A stretch of 64,000 nt of DNA from Apostichopus japonicus. Taxonomy: Eukaryota; Echinodermata; Holothuroidea; Aspidochirotida; Stichopodidae. This document shows positions 33,666-46,143 of the stretch, one piece after another. The stretch spans positions 14,599,499-14,663,498 of the forward strand of contig NC_092565.1 in the NCBI RefSeq assembly GCF_037975245.1, given 5' to 3'. The notes below the pieces were generated by a model. It had not been told where the DNA came from. It made no database searches and was given only the letters and a program-made list of their open reading frames with translations. Position 1 is the stretch's first letter; the number at the start of each line of letters is the position of its first letter. Position numbers and translations under genes: made by a program.

Positions 33666-36600
33666 ATGATGGCGAAGGCCAATTTGTACGTCAACCTCTC
33701 AAAGGGAAGGAAAATGCCTCTCCTCGGTTTAGGAACTTGGAAGGTTAGTTACGACGAGTGACATCTGCAATAATAATACATGTTGGTGTACCTGTACAGT
33801 GTCCACTTCCACGAAAGAATTTTTAGGGTTCCATTCTTACTAGTCTTAGGCTATCGTGACCTGCCTACACAGTACTACCTTCCAAAAAGTTTCCTCGACC
33901 GATACATAACTACACTAAGCGTGGCAGTCATTAAGATATCATTACTAACCACACTAGGTATGGCAATGAGACTGTTCATTATTGATTAAATTTAAAGTCC
34001 ATTATGAAGTCCATGAAGAATTTCATTATATACACAAACTAGCCTAAGCAATCCTTAACTCTACACACATTTAAGGTACTTTTGAGTCGTAAGTAAGCAC
34101 AAAATCATGATGATGTTCTATTTGCAGATATCAAGCAAATGAAAATTCGAACCAAATAATGGTGCCTCGTCTTTCCTAACTCTTTGGTGGATTAAAAAAC
34201 TTCAATCAGACAAATGCATTGGCAGATGTATTGACCTTTCTGTTCATTAAATTGATAAATTGAAACAAACTTGATGTACTCTATGTAAAACATGATTAAG
34301 TGACCCTATAAATCCTGCTATTGTAATAGTAAAACTTCCTAACAAACTACTAGTAATAACCTCTGGCCATTCCTCTCCGGCCATCCCTATTTGTTAATTG
34401 GTTTGCTTAAATATTTGGACAACTGTTACATAATTGTTAATTGTTATGTGAGATTAGTCTGAATACAATTAGGCAAAGCAACAGCATCTCTCCTGTTAAT
34501 CATCTCTTCTCATTTTCATTTTTCAGTCTGAACCGTCCAAGTTATCAGCAGCAGTGAAAGCAGCCATAGATACCGGTTACCGTCACATCGACTGTGCTTA
34601 CTGCTATGAGAATGAAGAAGCTGTGGGAGATGGAATACAAGCCAAGATTACTGATGGCACTGTGAAAAGAGAGGACCTGTTCATCACCAGCAAGGTACAA
34701 TATACATACTATATAAAATTACTTGGCTTACAGAATGTAAGCCATGGTTACTGAAGGTACTGTGTAAAGACAGGACCTGTTCATCACCAGCAAGGTACTA
34801 CATACATACTATATAAAATAACTTGACTTATGGAATGTAAGCCAAGATTACTGAAGGTATTCTCACAAGAGAGGACCCATACTGTGCAAAGAGACGATCT
34901 GTCATCACCAGCAAGGTACAATATACATACTATTTTAAAATTACTTGGCTTATAAAATGTAAGCCAAGGTTACTGATGGCACAGTGAAAAGAGGGACCTG
35001 TTCATCAGCAGCAAGGTACTATATATACATACTCTCAAAAATTACTTGGCTTATAGAATGCAAGCCATGGTTACTGAAGGTATTCTCACAAGCGAAGACC
35101 TGTTCATCACCAGCAAGGTACTATATGCTATATAAAGTTACCTGGCTTATGGAATGTAAGCCAAGGTTACTGATGGCACAGTGAAAAGAGAGGACCTGTT
35201 CATCACCAGCAAGGTACAATATACATACTATATAAAATTACTTGGCTTTTAGAATGTAAGCCATGGTTACCGAAGGTATTCTCACAAGAGTGGACCTGTC
35301 CTTTTTTTTTGGCCAACTTGCTTTAAAAGTTATTTCTTTTTCTTTCCAGTTATTTGAAAGTTTTCATCGTTTAGAAGATGTTGAGAGTGGCTTGAAGAAA
35401 TCCCTACAATCTTTGAAGTTGGAATATCTTGATCTATATCTCGTGCACTGGCCATTTGGGATTCAGGTAAAAGTAAAGTAGAATGATCATACTCTGTACC
35501 TCATATACTGGCCATTTTAAGTCATCTATCTGGTGAGAATAATATTGAAGAAGGTAGTCAAAAAATAGTATAGTTATAGACTCATAATCATTGTAAAATA
35601 CAGTATAGAAAGCCTGGAAAACAATAGTTAATAATAGTCAGCCTGCAAAACAGTAGTCAATAATAGTCAGCCTGCAAAACAATAGTCAATAATAGTCAGG
35701 CTGGAAAACAATAGTTAATATCAGTTAAGTCTAGAGTACAGTTGTGGTCAACCTGGAAACAGTAGTTAATTATAGTCAGCCTAGAACACAGTCATTAATT
35801 GTCAGTCTGGAAACAGTATGAAGACAGTTATAGTCAACCTGGAGAACAGGAGTTTATTAGTCGACCTGGAACACAGTAATAGTAGTAATAGTCAACCTGG
35901 GATATAGTAGTTGATACTAGTCAGCCTGGAACACAGTAATGTAATGTAAATATATTCTTAAAAGGCGCATTACATGTAAAAAACATCTCAACGCGTCTCA
36001 CAACATTAAAAGTAGTAAATTACAAACTATAATACCATAATTTCCAGTAAAAAGTTCGCAAAATAAACTCTATGATAAAAGATTAAGAATGCTTTAAATA
36101 TGATAATAATATTCTATAAAACAATCCTGATTAAAAATATTCTTCAAAAAGATGAGTCTTAAGTTTAGATTTAAAACCATCAAAATCGTCCGTTAAAACA
36201 AGTAAGTGTGGTAGAGTAATAGTCAACCTGGGAAATTCTAGTCAATAATAGTCAGCCTGGAACACAATAACAGTCAACCCTGAAAAACAGTAGTGATTCA
36301 GTAGTCAGTAATAGTCAACCCTGAAAACAGTAGTCAGTAATAGTCAACCCTGAAAACAGTAGTCAGTAATAGTCAACCCTGAAAACAGTAGTCAGTAACA
36401 GTCAACCCTGAAAACAGTAGTCGGTAACAGTCAACCCTAAAAACAGTAGTCGGTAACAGTCAACCCTGAAAACAGTAGTCGGTAACAGTCAACCCTGAAA
36501 ACAGTAGTCGGTAATAGTCAACCCTGAAAACAGTAGTCGGTAATAGTCAACCCTGAAAACAGTACTCGGTAATAGTCAACCCTGAAAACAGTAGTGAATC

Positions 36601-39600
36601 AGTAGTCAGTAATAGTCAACCCTTAAAACAGTAGTCAGTAATAGTCAACCCTGAAAACAGTAGTCAGTAATAGTCAACCCTGAAAACAGTAGTCAGTAAT
36701 AGTCAACCCTGATAACAGTAGTCAGTAATAGTCAACCCTGAAAACAGTAGTCAGTAATAGTCAACTCTGAAAACAGTAGTCAGTAATAGTCAACCCTGAT
36801 AACAGTAGTCAGTAATAGTCAACCCTGATAACAGTAGTCAGTAATAGTCAACCCTTAAAACAGTAGTGAATCAGTAGTCAGTAATAGTATGTATGTATGT
36901 ATGTATGTATATGTGATCTTCCCGCAAGCAGGAACTCGCGAAAGAAGCCATGGAGGCTTGTAGACATTAGTCAACTGTAGTCAACAATAGTCAACTGAGC
37001 AAACAGTGTAGTCAACCTAAAAGGCAAGTTATCTTTCAGTTTTCTTGGAACTTATCCCAGATTTATTACCACTTGGTCCCTGTAAAATAGAAAGTTCATT
37101 ACAATATCCTACACAAATTGTTTTAACTGTTCAGTAACCGCTCCTTTTGCAATGTAGGTTTCTCTTTGTTTTACACCTTCTCTTACACAGGCTGTTTAGT
37201 GGATAAGCAGTTTGCTAACAGTTTTGTTTTGTTTTATTTTTATTTATTTTTATGTTTGTTTGTCATCCTTAGAACATTGAAGGTGAGATGTATCCCAAAG
37301 GACCTGATGGGAATACTCTGTTCAATGATGTACACTTCACAGAAACGTGGCAAGTACGATATCTGTACTACCTACCATTTAACCTGTATGACTTTTGCAG
37401 AAATCATTATTACAATGTCCTTATTCTTAGTGTAGCTTTATGAAGACATGTCACATGTTTTTTTTTCTTCCAGGGGATGGAACAGTTAGTGCAGAAAGGC
37501 TTGGTCAAGTCAATTGGGGTCTCAAACTTCAACATATCGCAGATTAAAGAAATTCAAGCCCTCCCAAATAAAGTTCCTATTTCTAATAATCAGGTATTTT
37601 TTTTTCACTCTTTGTATATTGATGTCATTGTGTTTGTCACAGTAAATGTTAAGTATTCATAATTGACATGTTCAGTACCCAGCATAAGTTTACAATAGCT
37701 TGGTCTCTGTATCGGACTGGAGCCATATCATCTCTGAAGAGTGTTTACTAAAGTGTTTCTGTGTGGAAGGTAGTGAAACATTATTGCAGAGTGTAGATGA
37801 AACAAAGTAATATACAGCTTCTTCGTAATGCAGACATCCAATACCTGTACTAAATGGACAGAGATCATTTATCAGGATTAGCTAAAGACTGTTTTCCCAA
37901 TCCACAGATTGAATTATCTCCTTATCTTGTTCAAGATGATTTGGTGAGCTTCTGCAAGTCTCAGGGCATCACTGTCACTGCCTACAGTCCTCTTGGGTCC
38001 CCGGACAGAGAAGAGTAAGCTACTCCACCTCCATTTTCATTTGCTGTAGAATGTCTGGAGCTGGTTGTCTTGTGTGTGCATTACATGTATGTGAACTTCC
38101 TGGGGTCTGAAAACCTTGTGTTGTCATTGGATGTATGTATATTCTCTGGGAGTTGGATGCATTGTGTGGACATTTCATGTACAGTATGTGTTCTCTCTCA
38201 CTGGGATGTTGATGCCTCATAACATGTTTGTGTACATTCTGAGATGTGGATCCAACTTGTGGTCAGTAGATGTTTTTGGTCTGTATGTGGTCATTACATG
38301 TGTGTGTGCTTCCAGGGATCTGCATGCCTTACTTGAAATGGCATGTATGTGCACTTCTTGGAGTCTGACTGCCTTGTGTGGTCATAAATGTATGTGTACT
38401 TCCTGAGGTCTTAATGCCTTGTGTGGTCGTTAAATATACTTCCAGGAGTCTTAATGCCTTGTGTGGTCATTAATGTTATGTGCGCTTCCTATGGTAATGC
38501 CTTGTGTGGTCATTAAATATACTTCCAGGAGCTCTAATGCCTTGTGTGGTCATTAATGTTATGTGCGCTTCCTATGGTAATGCCTTGTGTGGTCATTAAA
38601 TATACTTCCAGGAGCTTTAATGCCTTGTGTGGTCATTAATGTATGTATACATCCTATGGTGTTAATGCCTTGTGTGGTCATTAAATATACTTCCAGGAGC
38701 TTTAATGCCTTGTGTGGTCATAAATGTTTGTGTACTTCCTATGGTGTTTATGCCTTGTGTGGTCATTAAATATACTTCTAGGAGCTTTAATGCCTTGTGT
38801 GGTCATTAATGTATGTGTACTTTTTATGGTGTTAATGCCTTGTGTGGTCATTAAATATACTTCCAGGAGCTTTAATGCCTTGTGTGGTCATTAATGTATA
38901 TGTACTTTTTATGGTGTTAATGCCTTATGTGGTCATTATATATACTTACAGGAGTCTTAATGCCTTATATGGTCATGATATGTACTACCTGGGGTATGGG
39001 TGCCTTTTGTGATTATTACATATATACCTACTGTCTAGATACATTGGTGGCCATGACTTTCATATATGTTTCCTGGGATCTGAATGCCTTGTCATTAAAT
39101 GTTTGTGTACTATAGCAGGATTTTAATTGTTATATTCATAGTAGTCTGATAATTTTATGCTAAACAAATAACTAGATGCGTAGTATACGAATAGTACGAC
39201 ATTATATATTGTGGTATCACAAAGGATGATAAGGAAAAAAGATGATTCCCCCATCACTTCTCCAGTCTCCCAAGTTTTCACACCAGTAGAATTGGTGAAA
39301 GATGGAATTTATTAGATTTTGTTTAAGGTTCCATATTGGAAGACAATCTTAATCTTGTACCCCAACAGTCCTCAGGATGGTGAACCTGTTCTTATGGATG
39401 ATCCTAAACTGATTGATCTTGCCAGGAAGAAAGGGAAGTCGGTGGCACAGATCTTGATCCGATACCATTTACAACAGAATGTGGCGTGCATGCCAAAGAG
39501 CGTGACACCATCCAGAATCCAAGAAAATTTTCAGGTAAGTATAAGTATTTCATACATGAGCTAACACATATTTTACATAATTATATTACAGTAAAGAATT

Positions 39601-41875
39601 GTTGTTTCCTTTCTTTAATCAAGGTTAAAAGGGAAGCCTGTGCTGCACACATTAATATTAAAGAAGTATATAATTGTTAATGATAAAGTACTGGCAGCTA
39701 ATAAAACTTTAGAAAGTTGACAGTACTGTTGTCATAAAACTGTGTTTGGAGAATGTTGCTGGTATGTTTCATACTCTGGTATGTTGGTGGTATGTTTCAT
39801 ACTCTGGTATGTTGCTGGTATGTTTCAGTACTCTTCTTGCGGACACTCATGTACAGAATGTTGTTTCTGTGTCCCACACATAATGCTGGCATCATTAATG
39901 TCATCACAAAACTGATGTTTTGAAGGTTAGCTTCTGTTATGTCATAATCAGTGGCGTAGGAAGGTACTTTTGAGTGGGGGGGGGCTGATGACTGATGGCC
40001 GGCCTGGGGGAGGGGTCTAATGGGAGGGGGTGTTCCCCTCCCATTTGGAATTTTTTTGCATTTCCAGGTGGCCTCAGATGCAATTTGGTGCAATATAGCA
40101 CACTTCAACACCCACTCCATTTTGTAAATAATTTTGCATTTTCACCTGGCCTTAGATGCAATTTGGTGCCCAAATGAGATTTTTTTCTCATTTGGAAATG
40201 ACAAAGGGGTTTTCTGACTTGTGAAGCGGGGGAGCGGAATGATACTTATGCCCCTCCATATTTGTCACTGGGGTGGCTGGTGCCCCCCCCAGCCCCCCCG
40301 GTTCCTACGCCCTTGGTCATAATGAAACCTGAGGTTAAGAAAGTTGTTTCTATATCTCATACATGATCACTTCAGAAATGTCATCGCAACATGTCTTGTG
40401 TGGTGCAAGGATGCAATTACACAGGTTGCAGCAGGAGCATATATACCCACCATGTCTATGTGCTGATGGGTAGTAATTGCACAGGTTGGATCAACAGTGT
40501 CTTTAGCCACTATGCCTATGAGCTGATGGGATGCAAATTCATTACTTGGTTTAGGAGTATCTATACTTTCTATGAGCTAACTGGATGTGATTGCACAGGT
40601 TGGATCAGGAGTATCTGTACCCAGGAGGATGTATACTCTCATGTAATGAGGATCAGATTTTGCTTCAAGTTTGCTTGGAATACAGTAGTAAAGTGTGCTT
40701 CAAGCCAATCAAAATCAATTCAGCTTCAATCAGATTACTGGAGTTAGTCAAAATTGAAACTGGTAAGCATGATTTGTATTAAAGGCTAAAGTTGGGAAAA
40801 CAATTGGGGAGTATTCTAATTTGGTGAATGCTAATTGCTTCAGCTAATTGTTTCTTCGTTATGTATTGCAGAGCCTTCATTTTACGCTGACCGATAGTGA
40901 GGTCAAGGAGCTGAAGTCATTGAACCGAAATCACAGATATTGCACGTACTATGAGTGAGTGATATAAACAGTCTGATTAAGTACTTTTCTTATCGATTTT
41001 ATGGCAACCATGACTGAAAACAGAGTAAATCTGGGTACGATCAAGCTCGTCCCAAAACCCCAACCCTCACTTCACCATCCCCAAAAAATACAAAGATTGT
41101 CACTACTGCTTTTGAAAGTGCATAGGAATAGCAGGTCAAATAGCAGCCAAAAGGAGGAATGATTCAAATCTGCATCTCTTCTTGAGGCTTGCTCACATTT
41201 TTGGGCTTCTTTGTTGGGTGCACCATCCCTTTAACAGACATCTTTATTAAATAACATGAACATCAAGAAGATCAATGTTTATCACAATGCTTTATAAAAA
41301 TGCCTATTAATATGTAATTACTGAGTGGACTTGTCCCTCACTTGGTACAGATTTATAATTTATTGCAATGTAATCATGCATTCTACCAGTCGCAATTGTA
41401 GACTTTGTTTTCAGTGTGCGAACAGTGAACAATGATAGATGCCACAAAAAACAAACAATTGTGCTACAAAATTGCTCATGTCCTTTGATGCTTGTGAAAC
41501 AATAACAATCTGTGGACTCAATGACCTTGCAAGGTATGTTAACTGTAAGAAGGGAAACTTCAGGTTTCAGATTCCTAAAGATTCAGCTATCTATGGTTTT
41601 GAAAAATTCATGCAATTTTTCATTTCTATGTGTATCAGTTTGAAACATTTATGGCATAATTATTTTCCTTGTTTTGACTGTTTGTAAACTTGTTTTGACC
41701 GTTGATTGTTTAATAGTTAATGTATAGTTGTCTAGTTGTTTGGACTGTTTATTGTATTATAATAATTCGTGTTAACTGTATGGACAGTGTATTTATTTAT
41801 TCTATAATTATGTTGTTTTATCTTTCTTTCAGAGCATTTGGCCATCCTCTGCATCCATTTGACCCAACACACTGA
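33666..41875 (+). CDS. Aldo-keto reductase (AKR1-type), copy 2, nine exons
   Basis: Exons are 33666-33743, 34527-34694, 35350-35466, 37273-37353, 37474-37593, 37908-38014, 39369-39534, 40872-40954 and 41833-41875. Exon lengths are identical to copy 1, all splice sites are intact, and the product is 320 residues. The catalytic tetrad Asp48, Tyr53, Lys82 and His115 is kept, so an active NADPH-dependent carbonyl reductase is expected. By eye it differs from copy 1 at about 18 residues. These include CPT to YPK and Arg to Asn in loop A (exon 4), DD to GE and Ile to Val in loop B (exon 7), and Asn to His and Asp to Tyr in loop C (exon 8). Silent differences number only about eight. This pattern suggests a changed substrate range rather than simple decay. 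No disruption was found. Confidence 0.93.
34720..35300 (+). repeat. Tandem copies of the exon 2/intron 2 junction, AKR copy 2
   Basis: Same ~100-bp repeat as in copy 1 but with about six units. Several keep ACTGATGGCAC, GTGAAAAGAG, GACCTGTTCATCACCAGCAAG and the donor GTAC in order (for example 35170-35220). Each is a near-complete 3' half of exon 2, though no unit has an acceptor in front of it. Confidence 0.87.
35940..36215 (-). mobile_element. 3' end of a non-LTR retrotransposon (LINE), fragment
   Basis: On the minus strand 36196-36150 reads [15 protein letters not shown], a typical C-terminus of a LINE reverse-transcriptase ORF (FKxxLKTHLF). It is followed by ATGTAATGCGCCTTTTAAGAATATA and a short TAATG tail at the 35940 side. 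It interrupts the 29-bp repeat of AKR copy 2 intron 3 and is absent from copy 1. Most of the element is missing (5'-truncated insertion). Confidence 0.6.
36216..36965. repeat. 29-bp minisatellite in AKR copy 2 intron 3
   Basis: About 20 units containing CAGTAATAGTCAACCCTGAA then AACAGTAGT, with patches of variant CGGTAACAG. It ends with a (GTAT)n run at about 36888-36911. Copy 1 has only a short, irregular version. Confidence 0.93.
38390..38960. repeat. Minisatellite in AKR copy 2 intron 6
   Basis: Units contain TTAATGCCTTGTGTGGTCATT followed alternately by AAATATACTTCCAGGAGC or AATGTATGTGTACTTCCTATGGTG. This gives a two-part higher-order repeat of about 80-85 bp, present roughly six times. 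Copy 1 (25980-26120) has only about two simple units. Confidence 0.85.
39949..40315 (+). mobile_element. hAT-type MITE, copy 1 (in AKR copy 2 intron 7)
   Basis: Ends are CAGTGGCGTAGGAAGG and GGTTCCTACGCCCTTG. An 8-bp target duplication GTCATAAT lies at 39941-39948 and 40316-40323. The matching place in AKR copy 1 (26932-26939) has GTCATAAT once, uninterrupted, so insertion followed the gene duplication. Internal AAATGAGATTTTTTTCTCATTT forms a hairpin. Confidence 0.95.
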
Positions 41876-42219
41876 GAAACCTTGGCTTGGGTATCCTGCT
41901 GGGCAACATCGTACATTACATCTGAATAATAACTACTTTCCCTGCTCGAGATGAACTGTGGAAGTCATTCTTTATTTCACTCAAGGGGAACTCGACATGG
42001 TTGACAACAGAATGAAATGTGCCTAAGTGAAAATTTAATTCATCAATTACTAGACTTATGCCCCCAATACTTTCATTTGCAGAATAAAAAAATGTTCGCA
42101 TCTTATTTTGAGTAGCACAATCTGATGAAATTGGCAAACTAACATGGAAGTCTGCTGTCAAGATTATGAATCCAGTTAAATAGAAACATTTTTTTCAGAT
42201 ATTACTGTTCAGTCAATAT

Positions 42220-42530
42220 TCAGTGTAGATGTGACAGATAAACGAACACATGATATGATGTATTAACATTCAGTGTAGATGTAACAGATAATGGAACACA
42301 TGATATGATGTATTAACATTCAGTGTAGATGTAACAGATAAAGGAACACATGATATGATGTATTAACATTCAGTGTAGATGTGACAGATAAAGGAACACA
42401 TGATATGATGTATTAACAATCAATGTAGATGTAACAGATAAACGAACACATGATATGATGTATTAACATTCAATGTAGATATAACAGATAAGGAACACAT
42501 GATATGATGTATTAACATTCAGTGTAAATA
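42220..42530. repeat. 50-bp minisatellite downstream of AKR copy 2
   Basis: About six units of CAGTGTAGATGTAACAGATA then AAGGAACACATGATATGATG and TATTAACATT. Copy 1 has about two such units at 31205-31315. AATAAA-type signals follow the array in both copies. Confidence 0.9.
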
Positions 42531-42829
42531 GAATAAAATAGATAGTGATAAAATAAAAATGAATAAAAATGACATTCGTTCTGTCATGCCACATGGGTTT
42601 ACACTTTCCAGATAAGAGTAATAGTCCGCCAAGAACCAGTGTTGTAATCAAGTTCTTTTATTCTTGTATGAATTACTTCCGAGTTTGGCGGTTCCGACTA
42701 CGAAATACCAGACTCCGAGTTCTGCTTGTATGATCCAAGTACCAGCGGCTGAGTACAGCATATTAGAATCTGACTCATGAGTACTTTTTTATCCAAGCTT
42801 TTTTTTTTTTAACATTTGTCGATTAAGAT

Positions 42830-43520
42830 TGGCAGTCACTTTAAATCGGTATATATCTATTTTTAATTTGACAGATATCGTATGACAGCTGGCCATCTGT
42901 ATCCCGTCCCAGGGCCACATATACTTCTTTAAATCATATGTCAATTTAAGTCGACTTATACAAGTTTTAAATTGACAAATACTGATTTATTTCACCTCAA
43001 GAGTCATTTTAAACCGACATCTCCCAGTATCTTAGTGGCTTATAGCAATGTAAAATGATAACCAATTTAAATCTATCTGTAAATGTCAATTTAAAGCTGT
43101 ATATACCGATTTAAATCAACATTTTACAACTTATATCAGTATTACGATGGTCCATCTGTATCAGATCGATGGGAACCAAAATATACCAATTTAAATTGAT
43201 ATATGTCCATTTAAATGGACTTTTACCAGTTTAAATCCACATGTATCAGTTTAATTTGACATCTGCCAATTTAGATTGGTCTATATCATATTAATTATCG
43301 CCATTAAATAGACGTATCATTTTCAAATCTACCTACAGGCCTACTGATTCACTTCTCCAAGGATCAACTTACATCAACATCTACCTGTCTGTCTGTATGT
43401 TGTTTATACCAATGTAAATCGACATATGCCAGTTTTAAAGTGGTATATATCGATTCCCCGTAATCTGATACATCAGGTTGTCTGCCGTCGGTACTTGCCA
43501 AGTTACGTCAGTATATGTCA
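42830..43520. repeat. Degenerate TTTAAAT/GACATATACC repeat region
   Basis: Roughly 20-30-bp steps of a motif close to CCAATTTAAATCGACATAT appear in both orientations and with much drift. A similar patch lies at 60140-60430 inside an intron of the minus-strand gene. It may be an old satellite or decayed palindromic element. Confidence 0.6.
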
Positions 43521-45060
43521 TTTTCAATTATTGAATTGATGATTACCTTACAGTGACAAAAACCTAACTTGTTTGTCAAATTGAGTTGACTTGGTCAATG
43601 TGGACGAAAGGGAAACCAGGTTCGGTTGCTGGTGTTCATAATTGGTACAAAAAATTACACTAGAGCTCTGTAGGAGGGAGATGAAGTGCACAAAAAGTCA
43701 GAGAGCATAAATGCTGGGAAAATTGATGGCAGTGGGCAATAATGGTATTGCGACTCAAGTACTGTTACATTTCTATATTTGGTATTCACTTCCCGTGCAG
43801 AATTTCGACTCTGCAATTATCCAACAGCGACATTAATAAGCAACATTAATAATGTGCGTAAAAGAACAACATGTCTTTTAAAATCGAATTGGGTTTTGTA
43901 ATGATGTTTTCGAAGATGCAACAGAACCAACAATGTTTACCTTTATGATTAATATAGGGATTGATCCATCACCGGGGAACTGTAACATGATCAGGCAAGC
44001 CACACTTTTAAAGTTTGTTTTGCTTGATGTACAACACGTGTGTGTATCTGTTGCGACTGCCGTGTGTGATAACAGTTTCTAGGTTGTTGCATTTTGTAAA
44101 GATTTGGTATGTGCGGCCACGGAGATCACATGGTAGTGTATTGACTTGATGAATATTTATGCAAATTATAAATTGCAAGCACGAGGCTCGGGAGGTAATT
44201 AACAATTCAGTTAGTAACTAAGGCTGTAACTGAACTACCGAAGTGAAGCTAAACCCATTGTACATCAATGTAGTTATAGGAGAGTTACGCGGCTTCCCTG
44301 TGAGTTGCAGATGAATTAATTTTAATTTAGTTTCATCAGAGGTTTTGCAGCAAGGGCTGTAATTTCTAAGCATACGCAGTTACTCCAGACCGGATCCTAG
44401 TAAATCGGGCCGGAGTGCCGCCGATGACGATCTCGTAAGTTATCGTTATGTTGATTTGATTCTAATTTGAAGCGGTTTATCAGTTTGTGTGGGAAGTAAT
44501 TAATGTATTAACATATTATATATACAGAAGGATGCTTTTCTGTTGCTGTTATACAGAGAGTTATACACTGGACTGTAACTTGGTGGGTTGGTCTGACTTC
44601 ATGAGTGGGGGGTGGGGGGAGGGCGGATCATGGGTGACACAATCGCATGGGTGAACTTGGACTGGTCAAAAAGTAACGCGTGCCTAGGTGTATATGCGTG
44701 TGGGTGTGTGTGTGAACAATATTGTGTCACGAACTCCTGCGAAACCGTAAGACTGATTGACCTCATATTTGGTGGCATGTGCGCATGACCATGGATGTAG
44801 TGCCTCCGTAAAGTATCAAGTCATACACGTTCGAAAATGACCGAAACACTCAAACCATGTGATTATCAGATTTTGCCAATGCAGCACATTAATTAATCTA
44901 ATACGCAAAGGTAACGTAATCAAGGAGGTCAAAGACCTCAAATATGGCAAACCTTGGTGGGTATGTGCCTGGGCATGGGCAGTAAGGTCTCGCGTGAATT
45001 CTGACGTCAGAGGTCATATAACCAGGTCCAGAAATTTTGCCAAAGGGCAAGGTAGCCGAA
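43521..45060. other. Non-coding stretch
   Basis: No gene recognised. About 44730-44970 resembles a dispersed repeat, with GAGGTCAAAGACCTCAAATATGG and GTGTGTGTGTG nearby. Short open frames have no family resemblance. Confidence 0.35.
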
Positions 45061-45072
45061 ACCAGAATTTAT

Positions 45073-45076
45073 ATGG

Positions 45077-45170
<94 letters not shown>
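45073..45170. repeat. (AT)n microsatellite
   Basis: About 100 bases of TA dinucleotide with regularly placed TATGTA interruptions. Confidence 0.93.
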
Positions 45171-45171
<1 letters not shown>

Positions 45172-45878
45172 CCAAATTAAAGATATTATTGCGCACCCCA
45201 CCCCCCCCCCTCTCCTCTACAACCAGGCCTGTAGCGAACATTCGTAATGTGAGGGACGAATTTTTGTATAATTAACACTTAAATTAAGATGATTGTTCAC
45301 CTGGTCACGATACCATATAGGCTCTCCCTCAGTTCGACGGTTAAGGGGAGGGGGTACAACATTTGGCAGACGTTCGTTCTGATATATTTTTTGTTTCGGA
45401 TAGGGGACTACGATTAAGAAATGGTGCCATCCCTTTCCATCATTTAATTTACATTTGTGTAGTACAAGTTTAAACCTTGCCAGTGTAGTATACCACGACG
45501 TGCCTGTGCTATCCTTATCCATGTAAGACGTTTGGTACCTAAGTTTGGGGCCATCCGTCAGGCTCCTCGGTGGCTACGGCCCTGTACATATTAACGATAT
45601 CAAACATTTACGTGTTGGTAGGTATGCCATATCTATGTATTATAGTACAGTAGCGTGCACTGGATTTCAAAGGTATGTGTGAAGGGGAGGTAACACCCTT
45701 CCCCCTCCCACTGCCCGGCTGATTCAGATAAGGGATGGTAAGGGCTTATGAAAGGGCCAGACCAGAGGCGAACGATGAATGTTTTAAAGGGGTATTGGCC
45801 ATGGGGTCTTTGAAGCCGACTCTCTAGTAGGGGTTTAGCGAGGGGCGTTCCCCAGACCAAAAAAATAAATAGAAACTA

Positions 45879-46143
45879 CCCAGCAAACACAAAACGTTAT
45901 CATAATATGTTTAAAAGAGCCTCTAAAATATGGTTTTATAACGTTAAATGTAGTGTTATAATAACGTCGTCATAACGTTTTTATGAGATATTAATGTTAT
46001 ATTAAAGTTTTAACGAAAAAATGTTTTGAAATAAAAGGCTGAAAACGTTTTCGTGACATATTTATTACCCCACAAATAATGTTATCAAAACAAAAGACGA
46101 AACGTTTTAATAACGTTTTGAAAACGTTTTTGTGTTTGCTGGG
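45879..46143. mobile_element. 265-bp MITE with CCCAGCAAACACAAAACGTT ends
   Basis: The left end CCCAGCAAACACAAAACGTT faces AACGTTTTTGTGTTTGCTGGG at the right end. TA dinucleotides flank both sides (45877-45878 and 46144-46145), consistent with a TA target duplication as in Tc1/mariner-like elements. The interior repeats AACGTT(TT) and (T)AACGTTAT many times. No coding frame. Confidence 0.8.

Larger units (their letters stand above)
33565..42799 (+). repeat. Segmental duplication, copy 2
   Basis: Direct repeat of 22164-31606, separated by a 1.96-kb spacer. It contains the complete second AKR gene. Relative to copy 1 it lacks the intron-1 insertion, the 37-bp array, the 15-bp array and the 91-bp array. 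It gained an expanded 29-bp array, an expanded intron-6 array, a LINE fragment and a MITE. Confidence 0.93.

Noticed and set aside
41916..42161. 81-codon minus-strand open frame downstream of AKR copy 2
   Set aside because: The near-identical region downstream of copy 1 (29076-29330) has differences that do not respect this frame; it is antisense to the 3' flank.
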